From the NCBI RefSeq assembly GCF_020193655.1, contig NZ_JADYVE010000016.1, forward strand, positions 1 to 64,000: a DNA stretch of 64,000 nt. The letters run 5' to 3'. Shown here piece after piece: positions 41,892-52,108 of this stretch (position 1 is the stretch's first letter; the number at the start of each line of letters is the position of its first letter). This stretch comes from Ensifer sp. IC3342 (GTDB lineage: Bacteria; Pseudomonadota; Alphaproteobacteria; Rhizobiales; Rhizobiaceae). The position numbers and the translations under genes were made by a program. The notes under the pieces are model-generated. The model worked only from the letters and a program-made list of their open reading frames with translations, searched no databases and was not told where the DNA came from.

Positions 41892-42179
41892 ATGAGCCGG
41901 AACAGCTACAGCGTTGGCGATACGGTGGTCCTGAGACCCGACCTCATCCGCACGGCGAGCGACGATAGGAGATGCCGCGTCGTCGGGATCCTGCCGGCCG
42001 CCGAATACGGCGAGCCGCAGTATCGCGTTCGCTTCGGCACCGAAAACTTCGACCGGCGCATCTTCGAAGGCGATATCGATGCCACCGAAACGGCGCTGCC
42101 GGTTCGGCGGGACGACGAGGCGACGACGGTCAACGGTCGGCCCTGGCTGAAACCGTTGAGCACCAAGGCGGCCAAGTGA
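41892..42179 (+). CDS. Small SH3-like basic protein of unknown function
   Basis: The 95-residue protein begins MSRNSYSVGDTVVLRPDLIR and continues with short beta-strand patterns (RRCRVVGILPA, QYRVRFGTENFDRRIFEGDI) like a KOW/SH3 barrel or a translation-linked domain. AAGGAG lies six bases before the ATG at 41892, which is preferred to the ATG two codons upstream. It lies between the cold-shock gene and rpsU on the same strand, so an RNA-related role is possible but not shown. Confidence 0.65.
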   Translation: MSRNSYSVGDTVVLRPDLIRTASDDRRCRVVGILPAAEYGEPQYRVRFGTENFDRRIFEGDIDATETALPVRRDDEATTVNGRPWLKPLSTKAAK

Positions 42180-42312
42180 AACTATCACTTGAGCCCATCG
42201 TTTCCGGGGCGACGCCAGACGGTGCGCCGTCCGGAATGGGAACCGGGGAGGCCCTCCCCGCATCAGATCAACGCGTAAACACGGCACCCGCCGTTGAAAG
42301 GAAGGATATAGT

Positions 42313-42549
42313 TTGCAAGTACTCGTCAGGGATAACAATATCGAGCAGGCCCTTCGCGTTCTCAAGAAGAAGATGCAGCGCGAGGGCGTTTTCCGCGAAA
42401 TGAAGGCGCGCAGCGCCTATGAAAAGCCGTCCGAAAAGCGTGCACGCGAAAAGGCTGAAGCCGTTCGCCGCACCCGCAAGCTCGCCCGCAAGAAGCTGCA
42501 GCGCGAGGGTCTGCTGCCGGGGCCGAAGAAGGTCGCCCGCTCCCGCTAA
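42313..42549 (+). CDS. rpsU: 30S ribosomal protein S21
   Basis: The 78-residue basic protein starts [25 protein letters not shown] and ends in a run of Lys/Arg ([18 protein letters not shown]), the S21 pattern of alphaproteobacteria. It binds near the 3' end of 16S rRNA and helps recruit mRNA leaders. The start codon is TTG at 42313, with AAAGGAAGG eight bases upstream; no ATG fits. A TTG start on a ribosomal gene suggests translational tuning. A hairpin at 42598-42628 follows the stop. Confidence 0.95.
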   Translation: MQVLVRDNNIEQALRVLKKKMQREGVFREMKARSAYEKPSEKRAREKAEAVRRTRKLARKKLQREGLLPGPKKVARSR

Positions 42550-42597
42550 CACTCTGAACCGGCGCAATTCGGGCGGATGCGCGACCAGCAATGCACT

Positions 42598-42628
42598 CCT
42601 CATTCCTGTGACGAGCACAGGAATGAGG
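42598..42628. terminator. Perfect 13-base hairpin after rpsU (repeat family 2 core)
   Basis: CCTCATTCCTGTG and CACAGGAATGAGG pair perfectly around ACGAG. The same sequence forms the core of repeats at 51711-51984 and 58161-58231. It begins 49 bases after the rpsU stop. No T-run follows. Confidence 0.5.
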
Positions 42629-43019
42629 GCAGAGGAGAGCCTTACCGTACCGCAACCGACGAGCCGTAATACGCTGCTGTCGTGTACTGTCGCGCCTGAA
42701 AAAACAGGGCACTACCGACCGGCGCCGGCGAAGGGATCTTCACCCTCGCGCCGGGCCGCTCGCCCCGCGGACTTTCTCGTGACGATCCAGAAGGTCGGCG
42801 TCCGCGTCTCGGGCTCCACACTTCCACCAGCACCACCCCCGCTGTACACTCCGCTTGCCGCCTGATCCTGTCCTCACCCGGACCAGAGCAATTCCAGGAA
42901 AAGTGTGAAACGGTTTTCCGTTCGGAATTGCGAAGTTTCAAAGAGTGAGATCACGCGGCCATGCCGGCCGTTGCGGGGGCAAACGGCGGCGGGCGTTCCT
43001 CGCCCCGGGGGAAGCAGCC
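42629..43019. other. Intergenic region between rpsU and the AI-2E family gene
   Basis: No convincing gene is present. Short open frames on both strands lack starts and conserved motifs. The second copy of the GCAATTCC repeat lies at 42888-42931. The promoter of the AI-2E family gene must be near its end, but I see no clear boxes. Confidence 0.4.
42888..42931. repeat. GCAATTCC-type short intergenic repeat, copy 2
   Basis: It begins GCAATTCCAGGAAAAGTGTG, has AACGGTTTTCCG in the middle and ends GGAATTGC. The ends are inverted copies. It matches 29175-29222. Confidence 0.65.
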
Positions 43020-44144
43020 ATGGACGATGTGCAAACTCCGATCAAAGCGGATGCCGGCGCAAGCAGCCCGGCCAGCCCGGCGTCGATCGAGCCGCGGGTC
43101 ACCGAGTTCCTGCGGCTCGGCGTGCTGGCGCTCTTCGCCTATCTGTCATTCACGCTCATCGCCCCCTTCGCGATCATCGCCGTCTGGGCAGGCATTCTCA
43201 CTGTCGCGCTCTATCCGGCTTTCAAGAGGCTCACCGCGTTCCTGGGCGACCGCCCTCGCCTCGCTGCCACGGCGATCACGCTCGTCGCCCTCACGGTGAT
43301 CGCCGGCCCGCTGGCGGCCATTGCGCTGAGCTTTGCGGAAGGCGTGCAGGCGCTCATCGCAAAGCTCGCAGCCGGCACCTTCTCCGTGCCCGCGCCGCCG
43401 GATGCCGTGCGCGACTGGCCGCTGATCGGCAACTGGCTCCACGCCACCTGGAGCCAGGCTTTGGGCAGCCTCGAAGCGACGCTGCAGCGCCTCGCGCCCT
43501 CGCTCCTCCAAGCCGGTGGCACAGTGCTCGGCAAGATCGCGCGCATCGGCGTCGACCTCATCGGCTTCATCGTTTCGGTCGTCATCGCGGGCTTTCTCTT
43601 CCGCCCCGGCCCGCGGCTTGGGCAAGGGCTGAAGCTCTTCGCCCGCCGGGTCGCCGGCGAGCGCGGCACCGGCTTCGTCGATCTCGCCGCCGCGACGATC
43701 CGCAATGTCGCGCGCGGGGTGATCGGCGTGGCGCTCCTGCAGGCGCTGCTTGCCGGGCTCGCCTTCTCGCTCTTCGGCATTCCGGCTGCGAGCATGCTCG
43801 CCTTCGCCGTCCTTATCTTTTGCATCATGCAGATCGGCCCGGCTCCGGTGCTCCTGCCAGTCGCCATCTGGGCTTGGATCTCCATGGAGACCCCCGCCGC
43901 CCTCGGCCTCACCGTGATCCTCATCCTGATCGGGCTGATCGACAACGTGTTGAAGCCGATGCTGGTCGCCCGCGGGCTGAAGACGCCGATGCTCGTCATC
44001 CTCGCCGGCGTGATCGGCGGCACTGTCTCCTACGGGTTAATCGGCCTCTTCCTCGGCCCGATCGTGCTCGGCGTCTTCTACGATCTCGTCGTCGTTTGGA
44101 TGCGTTCCAGCCCGCCACGGGAGGACGAGACAAAGCCGGTTTGA
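43020..44144 (+). CDS. AI-2E family (PerM-type) membrane transporter
   Basis: The 374-residue protein has the eight-helix layout of the AI-2E family: early pairs of helices (LGVLALFAYLSFTLIAPFAIIAVWAGILTVALYP), a central soluble part, and the C-terminal block LILIGLIDNVLKPMLVARGLKTPMLVILAGVIGG, which is the hallmark of the family. Members export small molecules or sodium; the AI-2 name is a legacy and the substrate here is unknown. The ATG at 43020 follows GGGGAAGCAGCC; upstream codons of the same frame are not conserved. It stands alone. Confidence 0.88.
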   Translation: MDDVQTPIKADAGASSPASPASIEPRVTEFLRLGVLALFAYLSFTLIAPFAIIAVWAGILTVALYPAFKRLTAFLGDRPRLAATAITLVALTVIAGPLAAIALSFAEGVQALIAKLAAGTFSVPAPPDAVRDWPLIGNWLHATWSQALGSLEATLQRLAPSLLQAGGTVLGKIARIGVDLIGFIVSVVIAGFLFRPGPRLGQGLKLFARRVAGERGTGFVDLAAATIRNVARGVIGVALLQALLAGLAFSLFGIPAASMLAFAVLIFCIMQIGPAPVLLPVAIWAWISMETPAALGLTVILILIGLIDNVLKPMLVARGLKTPMLVILAGVIGGTVSYGLIGLFLGPIVLGVFYDLVVVWMRSSPPREDETKPV

Positions 44145-44304
44145 TCCTGCCGGCACCACGCTTCGACTCTATTGCAACGAACCTGTCGATATCCGATCAA
44201 TCTAAAGTTGCGTGACTTGCAACGGTGAAAGTGCTCTGATTTCAAATACTCCAGCGGAGAATTGAGGCCGCCTCAAGCTGTTTCGTTCAGAGGGAGGGCG
44301 TTGC

Positions 44305-45417
44305 ATGCGTGGTTCGAGGATCCTGGCTGCCGCCCTTTCATCGGGCTTGCTTGTCGCAATTTCATGGCAAACGGCCTTCGCCCAACAGGCGCCGGCACCC
44401 GCCGTGGTCGTGGCGCCGGCGGCGATCATGGATCTTCGCGAAAGCGCTGATTTCACCGGCAAGGTCGTGGCGATCCAGAGGGTCGATATTCGCGCCCGCG
44501 TTTCCGGCTTCCTGGAGAAAGTCAACTTCACGGAAGGCGATAAGGTCACCGCCGGCACCTTGCTCTATGAGGTCGAGGACGGCACCTATCGCGCCGCCGT
44601 CCAGGAGATCCAGGGCTCGATCGAGGCCGCCGAGGCATCCCGCGACCTCGCCGTGCTCGAGCGCGACCGCGCGCAGCGGCTGATCTCCAGCAACACGGTC
44701 GCGCAGGCAACGGTCGACACCGCCAATGCGCAGGTAAAGAAGGCCGAGGCCGATATCGTCCGCCTCACTGGCAGCAAGCAGGCGGCCGAGCTCAATCTTT
44801 CCTATACCCGGATCGTCGCGCCCTTCGATGGCGTCCTCGGCCTCTCCTCCGTCGATGTCGGGGCACTGGTCGGTCCGGATTCCGGCGCGCTCGTCACGCT
44901 GACGCGGCTCGATCCGATCAATGTCGAATTCCCGGTCTCGACCGCCATCTTTCTCGAATATCGCCAGCGGGCGCTGAGAGGCGAAGTCGGCCGCGATGCC
45001 AATGTCGAGCTTCTGCTGCCGGACGGCACCACCTATCCACAGAAGGGCACGATCAACTTCGTCTCCAGCAACGTCGCGGCGGGCACCGACACGATCACGG
45101 TCAGGGCCGAGTTTCCGAACCCCAATGCGCTGCTGCTCGACGGCACGCTGGTGAGGGTCACGCTCGAGGCGACCGACAAGCAGGAGGTGCTCGCGGTTCC
45201 GCAGCAGGCGATCCAGCGCGACCAGCAAGGCGCTTTCGTGATGGTGGTCGGGGACGACTCGAAGGTCGAGTTGCGCCGCGTCGACGTCCAGCGCACCACC
45301 CGCGGCCAGGCAGTCATCGCCAAGGGCTTGAACGAGGGTGAACGGGTGATCACGGACGGCGTCGGCAAGGTCCGGCCGGGCATCGTCGTCGATGCGGCAC
45401 TGGCAACGGGCGGCTGA
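44305..45417 (+). CDS. RND efflux pump periplasmic adaptor (MexA/AcrA family)
   Basis: The 370-residue protein begins with a signal peptide (ILAAALSSGLLVAISWQTAFA). The membrane-fusion layout follows: lipoyl half-motif RVDIRARVSGFLEKVNF, a coiled-coil hairpin (about 95-150), second lipoyl half TRIVAPFDGVLGLSSVDVG, then beta-barrel and membrane-proximal domains. No lipid-attachment Cys is seen. It bridges the RND pump to an outer-membrane channel, which is not encoded here. Upstream, GTTGC at 44207-44211 and GCAAC at 44219-44223 form a small dyad that may be an operator. It is three bases before the pump gene. Confidence 0.92.
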   Translation: MRGSRILAAALSSGLLVAISWQTAFAQQAPAPAVVVAPAAIMDLRESADFTGKVVAIQRVDIRARVSGFLEKVNFTEGDKVTAGTLLYEVEDGTYRAAVQEIQGSIEAAEASRDLAVLERDRAQRLISSNTVAQATVDTANAQVKKAEADIVRLTGSKQAAELNLSYTRIVAPFDGVLGLSSVDVGALVGPDSGALVTLTRLDPINVEFPVSTAIFLEYRQRALRGEVGRDANVELLLPDGTTYPQKGTINFVSSNVAAGTDTITVRAEFPNPNALLLDGTLVRVTLEATDKQEVLAVPQQAIQRDQQGAFVMVVGDDSKVELRRVDVQRTTRGQAVIAKGLNEGERVITDGVGKVRPGIVVDAALATGG

Positions 45418-45420
45418 GCC

Positions 45421-48400
45421 ATGATCTCCGAGATCTTCATCGATCGGCCGCGCTTTGCCGCGGTTATCTCTATCGTCTTGACGCTTGCGGGTCTGATCGC
45501 GCTCACCGCGCTGCCGGTCGCGCAGTTTCCGGACATCGTGCCGCCGCAGGTGAGCGTGACGGCCAGCTATCCTGGCGCCGGCGCCGAGGTGGTCGAGTCA
45601 ACCGTGGCGCAACCGATCGAAAGCCAGATCGTCGGCGTCGACGACATGCTCTACATGAAATCGACGAGTGGCGCCGACGGATCCTATACGCTGACGGTGA
45701 CCTTTGCCGTCGGCACCGACCCGGACATTGCCACCGTCAACGTGCAGAACCGCGTCTCGCTCGCCGAGGCGAGGCTGCCTTCCGAAGTCAGGCAGACCGG
45801 CGTCAGCGTGCGCAAGAAATCGTCCGCGCTGATGCAGGTGATCGCGATTTATGGCGAGGGCGAGAACGCCAACTTCGACAACCTGTTCCTGTCGAACTAC
45901 GCCACCATCAACGTGATGGACACGATCAAGCGCGTGCCGGGCGTCGGCGACGCCTCGCTCTTCGGCGCGCAGGATTATTCGATGCGGGTCGTGCTCGACA
46001 TCGACCGGCTGACGAGCCTCGGCATGACGCCGACGGATGTGATCAACGCGCTGAAGGCGCAGAATATCCAGGCGGCGATCGGCCGTATCGGCGCCCAGCC
46101 GATGACAAACGATCCCCTCTTCCAGTTGAACCTGCAGACCCAGGGGCGGCTCACCGATCCGGCTGAGTTCGAGAACGTGGTGCTGCGCGCCGAAGGCGAC
46201 GGCTCCTTCGTGCGCGTCCGCGACGTCGCCAAGGTGGAGCTCGGCGCGGCGAGTTCGGATTCGAGCGCCCGCTTCAACGGCAAGCCGGTGGCGATGATCG
46301 GCACCTACCTGGCGCCGGGCGCCAACGCCCTTGAAGCCGCCGAGGGCGTCAGGGCCGCACTCGATCGCCTGGCGCGAGCCTTCCCGGAAGGCCTCACCTA
46401 CAAGATTTCCTATGACACCTCCGAATTCGTCGAGGCGAGCGTCGAAAATGTCGTGGAAACGCTGGTCGAAGCCTTCGTGCTTGTCATCATCGTCGTCTTC
46501 CTCTTCCTCGGCAATTGGCGCGCGACGCTGGTGCCGCTCGTCGCCGTCCCCGTGGCCCTCATCGGCACCTTCGCGGTGATCCTCGCCATGGGCTTCTCGC
46601 TCAACACCGTGTCGCTGCTGGCGCTGGTGCTCGCGATCGGCATCGTCGTCGACGACGCGATCGTCGTCGTCGAAAACATTGAGCGGGTGATGGAGGAAAA
46701 TCCCGGCATGCAGGCGCCGCAGGCCGCGCGCCTTGCGATGGGCGAAATTACCGGCGCGATCGTCGCCATCACCCTCGTGCTGCTTTCCGTCTTCGTGCCC
46801 GTCGCCTTCATCCCCGGCTTGAGCGGCCAACTCTTCCAGCAGTTCGCGGTCGCCGTCTCTGTATCGATGGTGATCTCCGCCATCAACGCGCTGACCTTGA
46901 GCCCCGCGCTCTGTTCGATCCTGTTGAAGCCGCACCACGGCGAGAAGCGCGGCGTTCTCGGCTGGCTGTCGCGCCGCATCGACAACGGCCGCGACGGCTA
47001 TGTCTATGTCGCGGAAAAGATGGCGCGGCGCGCCGTCATCGGCCTCGTTCTGATCGCGGTCGCAATCGGTGCCACGGGCTGGCTGTTCCGCATCGTGCCG
47101 ACCGGCTTCCTGCCGAGCGAAGACCAGGGCATGTTCTTCACGGAAGTCCGCCTGCCCGAAGGCGCCTCCTACAACCGCACCAATGTGGCGCTGCGCCAGG
47201 TCGAGGACTTCCTCAGCGGCATCGAAGGCGTGCAGGACGTGACGAGCGTCGCCGGCTACAGCTTCCTCGACGGTATCGCCAAATCGAACAGCGCCTTCGC
47301 GGTCGTCACCATGAAGCCCTTTGCCGAGCGCGAGGCGGCATCGGCTTCGGTCAACAGCGCGGTCGCGACCGCCATGGCCAAGGGCCTGACCGTCCGCGAG
47401 GCACAGGTCTTCGCCTTCAACCTGCCGCCGATCCTTGGGCTCGGCACCGGCTCCGGCTTCGAATACCAGTTGCTCGACCTGCAGGGCCGCCCGGCGGCGG
47501 ACATCGCCGCGACGGCCGGCGGACTGATCATCACAGCCAACCAAGACCCGAAGCTAGGGCCGACCTTCACCACCTATTCGGCAAGCTCACCGCAGCTCTA
47601 TCTCGATGTCGACCGCGACCGCGTGCAGGCGCTCGGCGTCTCGATCAGCGATCTCTTCGCCACGCTGCAGGGCACGCTCGGCTCCTATTACGTCAACGAC
47701 TTCAACCTTTTCGGCCGCAGCTGGAAGGTGAACCTCCAGGCGGCCGAGGCCGATCGCGATTCCGTCAACGACATCCAGCGACTGCATGTGCGCAATGCGG
47801 CAGGCGGGATGGTGCCGGTCGCGTCCGTCGCGCGCGTCGACTATATCGTCGGACCGCAGACGATGGTGCGCTACAACAACAACCGCTCGATCACGCTCAA
47901 CGGCCAGCCCGCCCCCGGCGTCTCCTCGGGCGAGGCGCTGCAAGCGATGGCGGCCCTTTCCGCCACCACGCTGCCGCCGGGCTTCAGCTACGAGTGGACC
48001 GGCACGGCGCTGCAGGAGCTCGAGGCCGCCGGCCAGACGACCGTGATCCTGGCGCTCGCGGTGCTCTTCGCCTATCTCTTCCTGGTCGCGCTTTATGAAA
48101 GCTGGACGATCCCGATTCCAGTGCTGTTGTCGGTGGCCGTCGGCGTCGCGGGCGCCCTCGTCTCGGTGCTGATCGCCGGCCTCTCCTTCGATATCTACGC
48201 CCAGATCGGCCTTGTCGTCTTGATCGCGCTCGCCTCCAAGAATGCGATCCTGATCGTCGAATTTGCCAAGTTCCGGCGCGAGAAAGGCGCCGGCATCGTC
48301 GAGGCCGCCGTCGAAGGCGCACGCACCCGCTTCCGCGCGGTGATGATGACAAGTTTCGCCTTCATCGTCGGACTGATCCCGCTGGTAACGGCTGAAGGCG

Positions 48401-48648
48401 CCGGCATGCTCAGCCGCCGCGCCGTCGGCACCGGGGTCGCCGGCGGCATGCTCGCCGCCTCCCTCCTCGGCATCTTCATCATCCCCGCCCTCTACGTCGC
48501 CTTCCAGTGGCTGCGTGAACGCGGCCATAAGCTCGCCGGGCTGAAAGAGCACAGCACAATCGCCCCGCCGCCGCTGAGCGAAGCGGTCGAAACGCCGGAG
48601 GAGCACGGCGAGACGCCGCGCGCCCCCGCGTCGGTCGGGCAGGATTGA
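45421..48648 (+). CDS. RND multidrug efflux permease (AcrB/MexB type, HAE1)
   Basis: The 1075-residue protein is a full-length HAE1-type RND pump with 12 membrane helices and two large periplasmic loops. The central helices show [21 protein letters not shown] with the proton-relay aspartates, and [19 protein letters not shown]. The later block [26 protein letters not shown] is the helix 10-11 region with its conserved Lys. It exports drugs or plant antimicrobials using the proton gradient. It follows the adaptor gene by three bases, so it is one operon. No regulator or outer-membrane partner is adjacent; it must use a shared TolC-like channel. Confidence 0.95.
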   Translation: MISEIFIDRPRFAAVISIVLTLAGLIALTALPVAQFPDIVPPQVSVTASYPGAGAEVVESTVAQPIESQIVGVDDMLYMKSTSGADGSYTLTVTFAVGTDPDIATVNVQNRVSLAEARLPSEVRQTGVSVRKKSSALMQVIAIYGEGENANFDNLFLSNYATINVMDTIKRVPGVGDASLFGAQDYSMRVVLDIDRLTSLGMTPTDVINALKAQNIQAAIGRIGAQPMTNDPLFQLNLQTQGRLTDPAEFENVVLRAEGDGSFVRVRDVAKVELGAASSDSSARFNGKPVAMIGTYLAPGANALEAAEGVRAALDRLARAFPEGLTYKISYDTSEFVEASVENVVETLVEAFVLVIIVVFLFLGNWRATLVPLVAVPVALIGTFAVILAMGFSLNTVSLLALVLAIGIVVDDAIVVVENIERVMEENPGMQAPQAARLAMGEITGAIVAITLVLLSVFVPVAFIPGLSGQLFQQFAVAVSVSMVISAINALTLSPALCSILLKPHHGEKRGVLGWLSRRIDNGRDGYVYVAEKMARRAVIGLVLIAVAIGATGWLFRIVPTGFLPSEDQGMFFTEVRLPEGASYNRTNVALRQVEDFLSGIEGVQDVTSVAGYSFLDGIAKSNSAFAVVTMKPFAEREAASASVNSAVATAMAKGLTVREAQVFAFNLPPILGLGTGSGFEYQLLDLQGRPAADIAATAGGLIITANQDPKLGPTFTTYSASSPQLYLDVDRDRVQALGVSISDLFATLQGTLGSYYVNDFNLFGRSWKVNLQAAEADRDSVNDIQRLHVRNAAGGMVPVASVARVDYIVGPQTMVRYNNNRSITLNGQPAPGVSSGEALQAMAALSATTLPPGFSYEWTGTALQELEAAGQTTVILALAVLFAYLFLVALYESWTIPIPVLLSVAVGVAGALVSVLIAGLSFDIYAQIGLVVLIALASKNAILIVEFAKFRREKGAGIVEAAVEGARTRFRAVMMTSFAFIVGLIPLVTAEGAGMLSRRAVGTGVAGGMLAASLLGIFIIPALYVAFQWLRERGHKLAGLKEHSTIAPPPLSEAVETPEEHGETPRAPASVGQD

Positions 48649-48999
48649 GAGACGCGTGCTCGGCTCGACGCTCGTGTGGTCCACCAAGCTAATTTGGGCG
48701 CGCCCGCCAGTCCAACCGACTTGATGATGGAGTTTTCGGTGATGGCAACAGCGCACGCTCCAGCGGCTACGTCTCCGCCTCCAAAATCCCGCAACCCCAA
48801 ACATTCTCCCTTTTCCCTTCACCCGCCTTTAACGTGCGTCCAGTTACTCTCGGCCGTTCGATCGGATGCATCAGGCATCGTTCCGTCCGCATCATGCGGG
48901 GTCGAAGATCCTTGCCGCCGTTTTTCCGATCCGAGGATTCCGCTTCATGCGTTCCCTCCCCGTCCCGCATCAGACGCCTCTTCTGAAAGGTGCCGCACC
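48649..48999. other. Intergenic region upstream of the first GGDEF-like gene
   Basis: I see no gene in this 351-base stretch. The last bases (GACGCCTCTTCTGAAAGG) resemble those before the second paralogue (GACGCTTCTGTGAAAGG at about 50470-50487), which shows the duplication included the translation start region. Confidence 0.45.
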
Positions 49000-50076
49000 A
49001 TGGCTGTCGTGAGCCCTTCCCCGAAACATATTGCGCAGCAGATCCGCCGGGACGTCTATTACAACGCCTTCGCCACTCTGGAGCGGCTGCAGATCGATGC
49101 CTCGCCGGTCAATTACGAGTTGATGTGCGAAATCATCAGCGGCAACAATCCCGAACTGCGCGAGAAGTTCGCCCGCCTCGGCCGCGACGTGACTGAGGAG
49201 GATCTGGACGTGTTGGCGCGCATATATCTGCCGCACCATTTCGGTCAGTCGAAGGTCGAGGAGTCCGCCACCCGCATCCAGAGCGAACTTTCGACGCTCA
49301 AGGAATCTCTGCAATCGGGCCAGCATTCGCTTTCGAGCTATTCGACCATGCTCGGCCAGGCCAGTGGCAATTTCTCCTCGATCGATCCGGGCGACACCCA
49401 GAGAATCCAGTCCGAGTTGCAGGCGATCCGGGCGGCGACCGACATCCAGCGCTCGAAGAGCGACGAGATGCTGGAAAGCGTTTCGACTCATATCTCGGCG
49501 GTGACCGCGATTACCGGCGATCTCGATGAGTTCGAGCGGGCGAAATTCACCCATGCCGCCACCAATCTCGCCAACCGGCGCGGCTTCAACCGCAAGCTCG
49601 CCGAACTTTATGGCGGCGAGCGCTATCCGGACGGCGCGGCGCTGATCCTCTGCAATCTGCTGGCGCTCGAACCCTTCGAGAAGAAGGAACTGATCAAGCT
49701 CAAGGAAGCGATCCTGCAGCGGCTCGGTTCCGTCGTCTCACAGACCATTCACACTGCCGATTTCGCCGCCTGGCTCGACCGGCCGCAGATCGGCATTCTC
49801 GTCGCGACCACCAGCGAAACGGAAATCCAGCGAGTCGCCGAGCACATCCGCATGAACTGCCTCCGCGCCTTCAGTGGCCAGCGGCCGGGCATGCCCGCCG
49901 TCACGGCGCATTTCGGATGCAGCACGACCTATGATGCCGATACGGCCGCGAGCCTCTTCATCCATGCCGAAACGGCGCTCGAAACCGCCACCGAACAGGC
50001 CGACGAAGCCGTCGTCTTCTTCCTGGACAGCAAGGCCGGCGGCCAGCGCAAGGACTGGTCGCTCTACAAGCGCTGA
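49000..50076 (+). CDS. Degenerate GGDEF-domain protein, tandem copy 1
   Basis: The 358-residue protein has a helical N-terminal part (about 1-170, including NYELMCEIISGNNPELREKF and the Ser-rich coiled SELSTLKESLQSGQHSLSSYS). A domain follows that is recognisably GGDEF by its start, TNLANRRGFNRKLAEL (188-203). The catalytic strand should read GGDEF, but here it is LDRPQIGIL (259-267), and the first metal Asp site is ILCNLLALEPF. Both metal sites are gone, so no diguanylate cyclase activity is expected. It may bind a nucleotide or act as a partner protein. No PAS, REC or membrane part is present. Confidence 0.8.
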   Translation: MAVVSPSPKHIAQQIRRDVYYNAFATLERLQIDASPVNYELMCEIISGNNPELREKFARLGRDVTEEDLDVLARIYLPHHFGQSKVEESATRIQSELSTLKESLQSGQHSLSSYSTMLGQASGNFSSIDPGDTQRIQSELQAIRAATDIQRSKSDEMLESVSTHISAVTAITGDLDEFERAKFTHAATNLANRRGFNRKLAELYGGERYPDGAALILCNLLALEPFEKKELIKLKEAILQRLGSVVSQTIHTADFAAWLDRPQIGILVATTSETEIQRVAEHIRMNCLRAFSGQRPGMPAVTAHFGCSTTYDADTAASLFIHAETALETATEQADEAVVFFLDSKAGGQRKDWSLYKR

Positions 50077-50080
50077 GCCG

Positions 50081-50160
50081 CAGCACCGCGCGTCTCATTA
50101 GACGCGCAAAGGAACGCTGTAGCACTTTAAATTGCTGCATGTTTTTAAGGAAACATGCAG
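50081..50160 (+). repeat. RIME-like element, shortened
   Basis: It has the first palindrome GCGTCTCATTAGACGC, GCTGTAGCACTTTAAATTGCTGCATG and a shortened second arm TTTTTAAGGAAACATGCAG. It begins just after the stop of GGDEF-like copy 1. The remainder of the 420-base gap to 50496 has no gene, but at 50208-50238 holds GGTTAAGGGAACGTGCAG, a second partial copy. Confidence 0.65.
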
Positions 50161-50496
50161 CGGCGCCCCCGACCGGCGCGTTCGCCCCTTTGTCTCAGGC
50201 CGCATCTTCCCTGACCGGATCGGTTAAGGGAACGTGCAGTCATTCCTGTTCCGCCGGACTGCTCTGCCGTTTCCGACCGCTCGTAGTTGCTAATTCACCA
50301 GTCATTAATGGAAGCAGGCTTACTCTAGGTTGTTCGGCAGGACGCGGTCGCGTCAGTCAAACCGCATGAATGGCGGAGTCGGACGCGATATCCCTCGCTG
50401 CTGCATATCGATACGAGGCCCCGGCCTCACGCGTACCTGTCCGACCATCGTCCCAGGTGCATTCGCCTGTGACGCTTCTGTGAAAGGCGCTGCACC

Positions 50497-51573
50497 ATGG
50501 CGATTGCGAATTCATCCCCGAAACAGCTTGCGGAGCAGAGCCGCAGGGAACTCTGCTACACCGTCTTTGCCACGCTGAACCGGCTGGAGATCCATGCCTC
50601 TCCCGTCAATTACGAGCTCATGTACGAGATCATCAGCGGCAGCAATCCGGAGCTCCGGGAGAAGTTTGCCCGTCTCGCCAAGCCGATCGCGGAGGAAGAG
50701 CTCGACGCGCTCGCACGCACCTATCTGCCACATCATTTCGGCAAGTCGCTCCTCGATGAATCTACCAGCCGCATCCAGAGCGAGCTTTCGACTCTGAAGG
50801 AGTCGCTGCAATCGGGCCAGAACTCGCTCTCCAGTTATTCGAGCCTGCTCGGGCAGGCAACCGGCAAGATCTCTTCGATGGATCCGCGGGACACGAAGTC
50901 GATCCAGTCCCACCTCCAAGCAATCCGGCAGCTGACGGAGGTACAGCAGTCGAAGAGCACGCAGATGCTCGAGAGCGTTTCGACGCAAATCTCGACGGTC
51001 GCGGCCATTGCGAGCGACGTCGAGGAATTCGAGCGCACGAAATTCACCCACCTCGCCACCAACCTCGCAAACCGCCGAGGCTTCAACAAGAAACTCGCCG
51101 AACTCTATGGCGGCGAGCGTTACCCTGAGGGCGCATCGCTCATCCTCTGCAATCTGCTGGCGCTCGAACCCTTCGAGGCCAGGGAGCTCATCAAGCTCAA
51201 GGCAGCAATCCTGGAACGGCTCGGCTTTGTCGTGTCGCAGAGCGTGCAGACGACCGACTTCGCCGCATGGCTCGACCGGCCGCAGATCGGCATCCTCGTC
51301 TGGACAAGCGCCGAAGCGGAAATCCAGAAGGTGGCGGATCAGTTGAAGAAAAGCTGCCAGAGCGCATTCGACAACCGCCAGCGCCGCATGCCGGTAGTTC
51401 TCGCCCGCTTCGGATGCAGCACCACCTTTGACGCAAGCACCGCCTCCGAACTTGTCGGTCACGCGGAAAGGGCCCTGCAAACCGCAACCGAAACCGCGAG
51501 CGACAAGGTCGTATTCTTCGCCGGCAGCGAAGCGGGCGGCACACGCAAGGACTGGATGCTCTATCGGAAGTGA
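50497..51573 (+). CDS. Degenerate GGDEF-domain protein, tandem copy 2
   Basis: The 358-residue protein has exactly the same length as copy 1 and aligns end to end, with about three quarters of residues identical by eye. The landmarks are the same: NYELMYEIISGSNPELREKF, SELSTLKESLQSGQNSLSSYS, TNLANRRGFNKKLAEL, and LDRPQIGIL in place of the GGDEF signature. Both copies have lost the metal-binding Asp residues in the same way, so the loss predates the duplication. Conservation after duplication argues for a working non-catalytic role. GTGAAAGGCGCTGCACC precedes its ATG. Confidence 0.8.
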   Translation: MAIANSSPKQLAEQSRRELCYTVFATLNRLEIHASPVNYELMYEIISGSNPELREKFARLAKPIAEEELDALARTYLPHHFGKSLLDESTSRIQSELSTLKESLQSGQNSLSSYSSLLGQATGKISSMDPRDTKSIQSHLQAIRQLTEVQQSKSTQMLESVSTQISTVAAIASDVEEFERTKFTHLATNLANRRGFNKKLAELYGGERYPEGASLILCNLLALEPFEARELIKLKAAILERLGFVVSQSVQTTDFAAWLDRPQIGILVWTSAEAEIQKVADQLKKSCQSAFDNRQRRMPVVLARFGCSTTFDASTASELVGHAERALQTATETASDKVVFFAGSEAGGTRKDWMLYRK

Positions 51574-51710
51574 TGCGTGTGGGAGAGGCAAGCGAGACTT
51601 GAAGTGATGACCGTGGTCGGTAGGAAGAGGCGCGCGTTTGGCGTCGCCTGTTGCGGTCCTCTCTGTCCTCATCAGGTCAGTTGAGCTGTGACGCACGGCC
51701 GCCCCGCCCT

Positions 51711-51984
51711 CCCTCATTCCCGTGCTCGTCACAGGAATCCAGCAGCGCCGCGTCTGCGGCGCGAGAAACTCCGTTCAAGCCAGTTACCTTCCGACCGCGC
51801 GCGCTGCGCCAACACGAGTCAACCGCTGAAACGGCTAGCGGCCTCATAGTTGCGCGGGCGGATGATCCACTGTCTCGCAGCCATCTGAAGCCGCTGCGTT
51901 CGCGCCGCATTGCGCCGGACGAGTCTTCAGCGCCGCCGACGCGGCGCTGCTGGACTCCTGTGACAAGCACAGGAGTGAGGTGGG
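51711..51984. repeat. Inverted pair of family-2 repeats enclosing about 140 bases (MITE-like)
   Basis: The left arm (about 51711-51772) reads CCCTCATTCCCGTG, then CACAGGAATCCAGCAGCGCCG. The right arm (about 51916-51984) carries the same blocks in reverse complement: GGCGCTGCTGGACTCCTGTG, then CACAGGAGTGAGG. The centre is unique and non-coding. The 51574-52108 interval has no gene otherwise. Confidence 0.6.
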
Positions 51985-52108
51985 TGCGGCAAGCGGCCTC
52001 GCCAGCCGGCCAGATGATACAAGCGAGCGAGGCGGTCTCGGCGCGCGCTCATGCGAAACCGCAGCAAACCACCACAACTCGCTGATTCAACACCCTAAGT
52101 GCGCGCTA

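Noticed and set aside
45598-47544. 648-residue open frame opposite the RND pump
   Set aside because: The + strand frame is a full RND pump with all family motifs; the opposite frame is an artefact of G+C-rich codons.
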